Assembly: GCA_900112915.1 (NCBI GenBank)
Contig: FONK01000007.1
Coordinates: forward strand, 51,648 to 115,647
DNA: 64,000 nucleotides
Reading direction: 5' to 3'
Source: Peptostreptococcaceae bacterium pGA-8
GTDB taxonomy: Bacteria; Bacillota; Clostridia; Peptostreptococcales; Anaerovoracaceae
Both the position numbers and the translations under genes were made by a program. Below the pieces are notes generated by a model that saw nothing but the letters and a program-made list of their open reading frames with translations, searched no databases and had not been told where the DNA came from. Positions 56,830 through 64,000 of this stretch are shown piece by piece. Positions within the stretch are counted from its first letter, which is position 1; the number at the start of each line of letters is the position of its first letter.

Positions 56830-58437
56830 ATGGCAAACAGCAAAGGAAGTAAGCTTCTAAAGGGTGCGGCAATTCTGGGAATTGCAAGCATATTTGTGAA
56901 AATAATCGGAGCTGTATTCAGACTTCCATTAACAAACTTAATAGGAGATGTAGGCATGTCATACTATGGCGTTGCATACTCTGTTTATTCAGCTCTTTTG
57001 GTATTGGCAATTTCAGGTATGCCGGTGGCTATTTCCAGAATGGTGGCGGAGAGAATTGCACTGAGGGAATACAGAAATGCACATAATGTATTCATTGTAG
57101 CATTAAAGCTTATGTTCGGCATTGGATTTTTTTCATTCTCCGTTTGTTATTTTGGTGGAGATACCATAGCACGACTTATGGGGAATCCTGAAGCCGGTGC
57201 AGCAGTAAAAGCCATTGCTCCGGCTCTTTTGTTCGTACCTATGCTGGCATCCTGCAGAGGATATTTTCAGGGCAGACAAAACATGAACCCTACAGCAATT
57301 TCAGAGGTAATCGAGCAGCTTGTAAGAGCGGCTGTCGGCTTAACCTTGGCATACACCTATGTAAGCACAAGCAAAGCATCGGCAGCGGCGGGAGCTTCTT
57401 TAGGGGCATCGGTCGGCTCTCTGGCAAGCCTTATAATACTGACTCTAATATATTTTGCAAACAAGAAGGCATTCAACTATAAAATAGAGCGTCATAGTCA
57501 GCATGTAGAGCCTACGAGTCAGATTTTGAAAAAAATAATATATATAGCTGTTCCAATTATAATTGGGGCTGAAATTATGCCAATCATGGGAATGATTGAT
57601 ACCGGTATTATAATGAACAGATTACAGGCCACAGGCTGGAGTCTGCTGGAAGCCAAAGGTCTTTTCGGGTTGTTTAGCGGTTTTGTAAACCCGATTGTAT
57701 CGTTGCCGCAAATTTTTACAGTTGCAGTTGCAGTTAGCTTGGTTCCCGCCATTTCAAGCTGCGCAGGTGCAGGTGACAAAGGAGGCGTAAGAGCAAATGC
57801 CGCCCTTAGCCTTAGAACTACCATGATAATGGCTTGTCCTTGTGCATTCGGTATATTCTTTTTATCAAGACCAATTCTGCACATGTTGTATTTTGCACAA
57901 AAAGACAGTGCCGAAAAGGCAGTTCCGATTATGATGATTATGGCCATAGGAATACTGCTACTGGCAATATCACAAACGCTGACAGGAATTTTACAATCTA
58001 TAGGCAAGCAGACATTGCCTGTTAGAAACCTGGCTCTAGGCTGCGTGTTTAAGGTAATTCTCACCTATATCCTTGTCGGTATACCTGCCATTAATGTTAA
58101 CGGTGCAGCAATAGGGACTCTGGTAGCATACACGATAGCCATGGTTATGAACTTTATAGATGTAATTAAGTTTACCGGATTAAAACTGGATTTTGTTTTA
58201 ACCTATATAAAGCCGACTCTTGCAGCGGTAATTATGGGAATCTGTGCTTACATAACCCATATGGTTATAAATGGAGCATTGGGAAACACCATAGCTACCA
58301 TGGCAGCTGTAATGGTAGGCGGAGCTGTATATGTTGTTCTGATATTTGCTCTTAAGGCTATTACCTTTGAAGAGGTAAGTACAATTCCGGTACTGTCCAA
58401 GCTCTCAAGAGCGGCTGCTAAATTTAGTAGAGGTTAA
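56830..58437 (+). CDS. SpoVB/MurJ-like lipid flippase
   Basis: MOP-superfamily membrane protein, 535 residues with about 14 helices, of the polysaccharide-biosynthesis/SpoVB family that flips lipid-linked wall precursors. Features: KGAAILGIASIFVKIIGAVFRLPLTNLIGD at the start, YYGVAYSVYS, SGMPVAISRMVAER, and RGYFQGRQNMNPTAISEVIEQLVRA. In B. subtilis spoVB sits after mfd/spoVT in the same cluster. Because most clostridia have several copies, spore function is not implied. Confidence 0.88.
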   Translation: MANSKGSKLLKGAAILGIASIFVKIIGAVFRLPLTNLIGDVGMSYYGVAYSVYSALLVLAISGMPVAISRMVAERIALREYRNAHNVFIVALKLMFGIGFFSFSVCYFGGDTIARLMGNPEAGAAVKAIAPALLFVPMLASCRGYFQGRQNMNPTAISEVIEQLVRAAVGLTLAYTYVSTSKASAAAGASLGASVGSLASLIILTLIYFANKKAFNYKIERHSQHVEPTSQILKKIIYIAVPIIIGAEIMPIMGMIDTGIIMNRLQATGWSLLEAKGLFGLFSGFVNPIVSLPQIFTVAVAVSLVPAISSCAGAGDKGGVRANAALSLRTTMIMACPCAFGIFFLSRPILHMLYFAQKDSAEKAVPIMMIMAIGILLLAISQTLTGILQSIGKQTLPVRNLALGCVFKVILTYILVGIPAINVNGAAIGTLVAYTIAMVMNFIDVIKFTGLKLDFVLTYIKPTLAAVIMGICAYITHMVINGALGNTIATMAAVMVGGAVYVVLIFALKAITFEEVSTIPVLSKLSRAAAKFSRG

Positions 58438-58439
58438 TT

Positions 58440-59288
58440 ATGAAAAACCGATATGCCTATATTAAAGAAAATAGAGAGGCTGCATGGGATGCCTTTGAAA
58501 GACTGAATGAAATCATAAAAATTCTTAGAGCGGAATGCCCCTGGGATAGGGTTCAAACTCATGAAACCCTTATAAATCCCATGATTGAGGAGGCATATGA
58601 GGCTGTCAATGCCATAAAAAAGAAGGATTTTGAAAACCTTAAGGAGGAATTGGGGGACGTTTTACTTCAAGTTGTTTTCCATGGGATTTTGGCAGAGGAA
58701 GATAAAAAATTCACCCTGTCAGATGTAGTAAATGAAGAATGTGAGAAGATGATAAGGAGACATCCACATGTTTTCGAAGAAGAATATAGCACGGATTTGG
58801 CTGAAAATGGGAATTTTTCAACAAAAAGTGTTGACAAAGTCCTCGAAAAATGGGAAAATATAAAACGTAAGGAACATCTAAATGTTTCCTATTGTGAAGC
58901 TTTGGAGAATGTGCCCATTTCACTACCGGCTTTAATGCGGAGCCAGAAGGTTCAGAAGAAAGCGTCAAGTGTAGGTTTTGATTGGGAGCGTGTGGATGAT
59001 GCATTTCTTAAAATAGAAGAAGAGTCATTAGAACTTAAAGAAGCTTACAGCCTAGGCGCACAAGAGGACATTGAAGAAGAATTGGGTGACTTACTGTTCT
59101 CTGTTGTCAATGTAGCAAGATTTTTGAAGGTTGACTCAGAGAGAGCTCTTACCAAGGCCACTGATAAATTTATCGATAGATTTAGGACGGTTGAAGGGCT
59201 GGCTGAGTCCGAAGGAGCAAATCTAAAGGATATGTCTCTGACGGAGTTGGATAGACTTTGGCATCTAGCCAAGGTCCAAGGGAAATAA
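58440..59288 (+). CDS. mazG: Nucleoside triphosphate pyrophosphohydrolase MazG
   Basis: Hydrolyses NTPs to NMP and PPi. The 282 residues carry two MazG domains: LRAECPWDRVQTHETLINPMIEEAYEAVNAI with EELGDVLLQVVFH, and a C-terminal EEESLELKEAY with EEELGDLLFSVVN. The EExxE and ExxD metal residues are visible in both. The N-terminal methylase-like domain found in B. subtilis YabN is absent. Follows spoVB by two bases. Confidence 0.93.
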   Translation: MKNRYAYIKENREAAWDAFERLNEIIKILRAECPWDRVQTHETLINPMIEEAYEAVNAIKKKDFENLKEELGDVLLQVVFHGILAEEDKKFTLSDVVNEECEKMIRRHPHVFEEEYSTDLAENGNFSTKSVDKVLEKWENIKRKEHLNVSYCEALENVPISLPALMRSQKVQKKASSVGFDWERVDDAFLKIEEESLELKEAYSLGAQEDIEEELGDLLFSVVNVARFLKVDSERALTKATDKFIDRFRTVEGLAESEGANLKDMSLTELDRLWHLAKVQGK

Positions 59289-59313
59289 TAATATTTTTTT
59301 AGGAGGACTAATA

Positions 59314-59592
59314 ATGAATAAGGCTGAATTAGTTGCTGCAGTTGCAGAAAAGACAAATTTTACAAAGAAAGATGCTGAAGTTGCTGTAAACGCTTTCCTT
59401 ACTTGCGTACAGGATGCTCTAGTGAAGGGTGACGATGTAAGACTGATAGGATTCGGAACTTTCGAAACAAGAAACAGAAAAGCTAGACAGGGAAGAAACC
59501 CTAGAAAGCCTGATGAAGTAATCAAGATTGCTGCTTCAAAGGCTCCTGTTTTCAAAGCGGGAAAAGCTTTCAAAGATGCTGTAAACAAATAA
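59314..59592 (+). CDS. hup: Histone-like DNA-binding protein HU
   Basis: Small basic protein (92 residues) that bends DNA and compacts the nucleoid. The family start MNKAELVAAVAEKTNFTKKDAE and the arm signature GFGTFETRNRKARQGRNPRKPDEVI are clear. AGGAGGACTAATA precedes the ATG. A hairpin follows. Confidence 0.97.
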   Translation: MNKAELVAAVAEKTNFTKKDAEVAVNAFLTCVQDALVKGDDVRLIGFGTFETRNRKARQGRNPRKPDEVIKIAASKAPVFKAGKAFKDAVNK

Positions 59593-59606
59593 TGCATGAT
59601 TGTTTT

Positions 59607-59634
59607 AAGGGCGGCTTAGGTCGTCCTTTTTGTT
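59607..59634 (+). terminator. Hairpin between hup and rqcP
   Basis: AAGGGCGGC (59607-59615), loop TTAG, GTCGTCCTT (59620-59628) with G-U pairs, then TTTGTT. Likely ends most hup transcripts. Confidence 0.7.
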
Positions 59635-59646
59635 ATGAGGAGTACA

Positions 59647-59886
59647 ATGAGAATAGATAAGTTTCTTAAAAATTCAAGATTAATAAAAAGAAGAACTGTA
59701 GCCAAGGATGCCTGTGATCAAGGTCGGGTTTCAATAAACGGCAAGGTTGCTAAAGCAGGTACCGAGGTTGAAGTAGGCGACAATGTTCACATTGCCTTTG
59801 GCAACAGTTCCATTGAAGTAAAGGTATTGTTACTTACGGAATCCTCTAAAAAAGAAGATGCTGTAAATATGTACCAAGTATTATAG
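59647..59886 (+). CDS. rqcP: RqcP (YabO/Hsp15-like S4 RNA-binding protein)
   Basis: S4-domain protein; the B. subtilis YabO/RqcP works with RqcH in alanine tailing of stalled nascent chains on 50S subunits. ATG 59647 has GAGGAG five bases upstream and is preferred over ATG 59635; 79 residues, MRIDKFLKNSRLIKRRTVAKD and GRVSINGKVAKAGTEVEVGD. It follows mazG-hup as in the Bacillus yabN-yabO order. Confidence 0.9.
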   Translation: MRIDKFLKNSRLIKRRTVAKDACDQGRVSINGKVAKAGTEVEVGDNVHIAFGNSSIEVKVLLLTESSKKEDAVNMYQVL

Positions 59887-59891
59887 GCTGA

Positions 59892-60413
59892 TTATTGCTG
59901 ATTGCCGGCAAAAGGCAGTCTTTTTACTATCAAATGATAAATAATTGGAAGCAAGGCAGTTTGAAGCGCCAAAGTAATTGCACACTTTAGAATTCTTGCC
60001 GGCAGCAATACTGTAAAGCCCTTGCCCGTTAAAATTACAAGCCAGTATGTATCTAAAATAAGATTTAAGAATAGAACTACAAGAAGGGCAGCTATGAAAG
60101 CTCTTAAAATATTTACATCCTTCTTATACAGAACTAATCCGAAGATTACACCGGTTAAGCATGCTGTAAGGGTAAATCCCGGGAAAAATCCTCCTACTGC
60201 AGGAAATAAAAAGATTCCTAAAAGGTCGCTTACGGTATGAGCAAGCCCGGCCCAAACAGGACCATAAAGCATAGCTGCAATGGCAATCGGAATAAATCCG
60301 AATCCAATTCTCATGGTTGGCAGCTGTATTGAAAGAAATCTTGTAAGTACAACCTCCGCAGCAATTAATAGAGCAATAACGATAATTTTGGTAGTTTTTG
60401 AATTTCTGTCCAT
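59892..60413 (-). CDS. folT: Folate-specific ECF transporter S component
   Basis: Substrate-binding membrane subunit for folate uptake through an ECF module whose energising genes are not in this window. ATG 60413 (GAAAGGAGA upstream) gives 173 residues; the longer frame would run into the riboswitch. About six helices; family segments FLSIQLPTMRIGFGFIPIAI and YGPVWAGLAHTVSDLLG, plus FPGFTLTACLTGVIFG. A THF riboswitch upstream independently supports folate as cargo. Confidence 0.92.
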   Translation of the reverse strand: MDRNSKTTKIIVIALLIAAEVVLTRFLSIQLPTMRIGFGFIPIAIAAMLYGPVWAGLAHTVSDLLGIFLFPAVGGFFPGFTLTACLTGVIFGLVLYKKDVNILRAFIAALLVVLFLNLILDTYWLVILTGKGFTVLLPARILKCAITLALQTALLPIIYHLIVKRLPFAGNQQ

Positions 60414-60477
60414 AAAAAAATCTCCTTTCATCTTTAGTGAAACTACACCAAAGCAAAGAAAAGAGAATGCTCCAATG

Positions 60478-60576
60478 TAGTAGTGGACGCAATATTGCAC
60501 CGCAACCTAATATGGTTTTCGTTCGCAGGCAACATCCCATCCTACGACACTTAACGCACAATATTTACTCTACCGA
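60478..60576 (-). promoter_or_regulatory. Tetrahydrofolate (THF) riboswitch
   Basis: Read on the minus strand: GGTAGAGTA, then TGCGTTAAGTG, GGATGGGATGTTGCC, GAACGAAAAC, GGTTGCGGTGC and GCGTCCACTACT follow in the order of the THF riboswitch consensus. It lies between the folT promoter and its ATG, so folate status likely controls folT. Confidence 0.88.
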
Positions 60577-60581
60577 TTTCA

Positions 60582-60632
60582 ATACTAACACATGTAGTAT
60601 TTATTGACAAGGAAAATGCTCACTGTTATACT
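60582..60632. promoter_or_regulatory. Overlapping divergent promoters for folT and the MFS gene
   Basis: Plus: TTGACA (60604-60609), 17 bases, TATACT (60627-60632). Minus: TTGTCA (complement of 60605-60610), 17 bases, TAGTAT (complement of 60582-60587). The two -35 boxes overlap by five bases, so both promoters cannot be occupied at once. Confidence 0.75.
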
Positions 60633-60638
60633 GAAAAA

Positions 60639-61814
60639 ATGAACAGATACAAGTTAATTTATATATTTACATATGCCCCCATTGGTGTACTATGTCCACT
60701 TATAGGACAATATCTGAAGCACCTGGGCTTTTCGGGCACACAAATAGGAACAATCACCGCTGTAGGAACCTTTACATCCATAATTGCAGCGGCATTCTGG
60801 GGGAAGATATATTCAAGCTCCACGTCAAAGAACAAAATACTTGCATTTCTTTGTTTAACGGCAGCGGCAATTTCAATGTTCAGCCTGACTGCATCCACCT
60901 TCCTTCCATATACGTTGATTTATGGTGCAATGTATTTCTTTCAAGGTCCGATTATGGGACTTACCGATGCAATGGCCTTAGAAGCTTCAGTTGACTTCTC
61001 AAAGGTTAGACTGTTTGGAGCGGCAGGCTATGCCGTATCGGTTTTTTTAGGCGGCAGAATTTGTGACATTTTAGGCTTAGATAAAATCTTTCCTATATAT
61101 ACCATAACCTTTATCATAGGAGCCCTACTGATTCTAGGAATACCAAAGGAAGAGCTTGCTAATTTTCATAGCATCCACAAGACTGAAAAAGCCCATATAG
61201 GCTATAAGGTATTGCTAAAGGACAAACCGGTAATTTACCTTATAATAGTAGGCATTTTTATATTCGGAACCAATGTTGCAAACAATACATATTTTGGCTT
61301 CCTATATATAGACGGAGGAGGAACGGTATCAGGACTCGGCTTAATGTTCCTATTAATGGCAGGCAGTGAGGTGCCGTTTATGGCATTGGCACCGGTTATT
61401 TCAAAAAAATTCGGCATTAACAAGGTAATCCTGGTTGCCATTACACTTTCATTCTTAAGATTCGGATTTTACTCAACAGGACCCGCATGGTATTTACTAA
61501 TGGGAACCTTTATGCTACAGGGCATGGTTAACGGCATATTATTGGTAGAGTACATAAAGTTCATTTCATCAATTGTAGACAAAAAAGCCATAGGTCTGGC
61601 TGTATCGGCGTTCTATGCTGTTAGTGCAAATATGGGTACCATATGTGCAACCTTCCTTGGCGGAATTGCAATGGATCATTTCGGCAGCAGAGGGGTATAT
61701 GGAATCTTCGCAATCTTAAATTTTATAGGTCTTATACTGTATCTGCATTTTAAATTTGAGAAAAAAGGAAAAAAGTTTAAAAATGTAGTTGACAATGAAA
61801 GAGATAGGTGGTAA
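60639..61814 (+). CDS. MFS transporter (LacY/nucleoside-symporter-like), leaderless mRNA
   Basis: Twelve-helix secondary transporter of 391 residues in the MFS_1-like group; the substrate is not clear. N-terminal LIYIFTYAPIGVLCPLIGQYLKHLGFSGTQIG-type helices, FFQGPIMGLTDAMALE, and the VRLFGAAGYAVSVFLGG motif typical of this group. The ATG lies only six bases after the -10 hexamer and no ribosome site precedes it, so the message is probably leaderless. Its 3' end overlaps the first rrn promoter. Confidence 0.82.
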   Translation: MNRYKLIYIFTYAPIGVLCPLIGQYLKHLGFSGTQIGTITAVGTFTSIIAAAFWGKIYSSSTSKNKILAFLCLTAAAISMFSLTASTFLPYTLIYGAMYFFQGPIMGLTDAMALEASVDFSKVRLFGAAGYAVSVFLGGRICDILGLDKIFPIYTITFIIGALLILGIPKEELANFHSIHKTEKAHIGYKVLLKDKPVIYLIIVGIFIFGTNVANNTYFGFLYIDGGGTVSGLGLMFLLMAGSEVPFMALAPVISKKFGINKVILVAITLSFLRFGFYSTGPAWYLLMGTFMLQGMVNGILLVEYIKFISSIVDKKAIGLAVSAFYAVSANMGTICATFLGGIAMDHFGSRGVYGIFAILNFIGLILYLHFKFEKKGKKFKNVVDNERDRW

Positions 61815-61817
61815 TAT
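61789..61817 (+). promoter_or_regulatory. rrn promoter P1
   Basis: TTGACA (61789-61794), 17 bases, TAATAT (61812-61817); it begins inside the MFS transporter gene. Confidence 0.65.
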
Positions 61818-61897
61818 AATCAAGCTGTCGCAAAGAGGGAGCGCCGTAACAGGCGAGAGTGAGCTGAAAAAAAGTTAAAAAATAACTTTGAAAACAG

Positions 61898-61926
61898 TTG
61901 ACAAAGAGCTCTTAAGATGGTAATAT
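61898..61926 (+). promoter_or_regulatory. rrn promoter P2
   Basis: TTGACA (61898-61903), 17 bases, TAATAT (61921-61926), nearly identical in layout to P1, 109 bases downstream. Confidence 0.75.
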
Positions 61927-62192
61927 ATAAAACGTTCACGACAAGTGAGCAAGCCTTGCAAAAGCAAGGGAACCATGAAAACTTCATAGTGTAGAAATTT
62001 AGTCAAAAGAAAACTACGGTTTTCAAAAAACGATTAAAAAGTAAAACAATCAAAAACCAAAATGGTAAGATTGGGTTACGTACAATTTCTTAAACAAACA
62101 AAACAATGATTCTAGAAAACGAATCGAGCGCGAGAGCGTCAAGTGAGTTAAGACAAACGATATTAAACTTCTTCGGAAGATAATATACAAAC
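61927..62192 (+). other. 16S rRNA leader
   Basis: About 265 bases from P2 to the 16S start, without a coding frame. It contains small inverted repeats such as GCCTTGC-AAAA-GCAAGGG (near 61952-61970) and is otherwise A-rich. Expected to hold processing and antitermination sites. Confidence 0.6.
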
Positions 62193-63714
<1,522 letters not shown>

Positions 63715-63743
63715 AGACTTAAGTTTCTATACTATGAGTTTAT

Positions 63744-63820
<77 letters not shown>

Positions 63821-64000
63821 ACCCTTGGAAAAGGGTATAGCACTTTGAAAACTGAATAATGTGTATCACAAAAACAAAAAACAACGAAATCGAGGTTATC
63901 AGAAAGATAACAAAACTAAGCAAGTTTTTCCGAAAGGAAAAGCTGCAAGGGTAACGATTTCAACCGAGAAACCAGAAAACAATTTACTAGAGCAAATTAA
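63821..64000 (+). other. 16S-23S spacer, part
   Basis: Contains a boxA-like GCACTTTGAAAACTGAATA (63840-63858) typical of Firmicute spacers, and the inverted pair GAAATCG/CGATTTC (near 63886 and 63955) that may form a processing stem before 23S rRNA. The 23S gene should begin just beyond the window. Confidence 0.6.

Noticed and set aside
60414..60500. Upstream extension of FolT to ATG 60500
   Set aside because: It would run into the THF riboswitch and add an atypical N-terminus; ATG 60413 has a good ribosome site.

Overview
The window looks like chromosome of a low-GC anaerobic Firmicute, most likely a member of the Clostridia. Supporting signs are a PolC-type replicase, the Firmicute order pyrH-frr-uppS-cdsA-dxr-rseP-ispG-polC-rimP-nusA-rnpM-ylxQ-infB-rbfA-nrnA-truB-ribF-rpsO-pnp, a B. 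subtilis-like purR/spoVG/prs/pth/mfd/spoVB/mazG/hup/rqcP cluster, strong AGGAGG ribosome sites, TTGACA/TATAAT promoters, TTG/GTG starts and sortase-anchored surface proteins. The 16S rRNA at the right end would settle the genus; I only suggest, tentatively, a Clostridiales Family XIII-type (Anaerovoracaceae-like) organism.

Layout. (1) 1-1333: 3' end of a sortase-anchored VaFE/SpaA-type adhesin, in the place where rpsB-tsf often sits. (2) 1369-11253: pyrH, frr, isoprenoid and phospholipid genes, site-2 protease and polC, tightly packed and partly overlapping. (3) 11254-16700: an accessory island. It holds a broken gene for a secreted flavin-binding (FMN_bind) protein behind a double palindromic operator, then a 5' leader with a strong promoter, a 21-codon ORF built on an AGAC tetranucleotide repeat and two hairpins, then two secreted surface proteins. 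(4) 16769-26117: rimP-nusA-rnpM-ylxQ-infB-rbfA-nrnA-truB-ribF (translation, transcription and RNA metabolism) with an extra EFR1-type flavodoxin/ferredoxin gene. (5) 26205-36901: yitT, then a cobalamin riboswitch with its own terminator heading a B12-type ABC importer (binding lipoprotein, permease, ATPase) flanked by three exported cell-surface proteins with NEAT-like and possibly transcobalamin-like domains. (6) 36965-39583: rpsO and pnp, the resumption of the conserved block. (7) 39641-46944: BMP-family lipoprotein, trxB, an ABC exporter, a YeiH-type membrane protein and pyk. (8) 47003-60413: spoVG and purR (minus strand), murC, a stand-alone GlmU acetyltransferase half, prs, pth, mfd, an MtaD-like deaminase, spoVB-like flippase, mazG, hup, rqcP, and folT (minus strand) under a THF riboswitch. 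(9) 60604-64000: a leaderless MFS transporter gene, two tandem rrn promoters, 16S rRNA, tRNA-Ile(GAT) and the start of the 16S-23S spacer.

Most interesting points: a candidate phase-variable transcription attenuator (repeat number sets where leader translation stops relative to two hairpins) in front of surface-protein genes; a cobalamin-riboswitch-controlled operon that pairs a BtuFCD-like importer with wall and membrane-anchored NEAT-like proteins, resembling an Isd-style relay but for corrinoids; a PolC that lacks its usual inserted 3'-5' exonuclease domain; a doubly broken flavoprotein gene; and overlapping divergent promoters, one of which gives a leaderless mRNA. All product names rest on recognition of motifs and gene order by eye; no database search was run.
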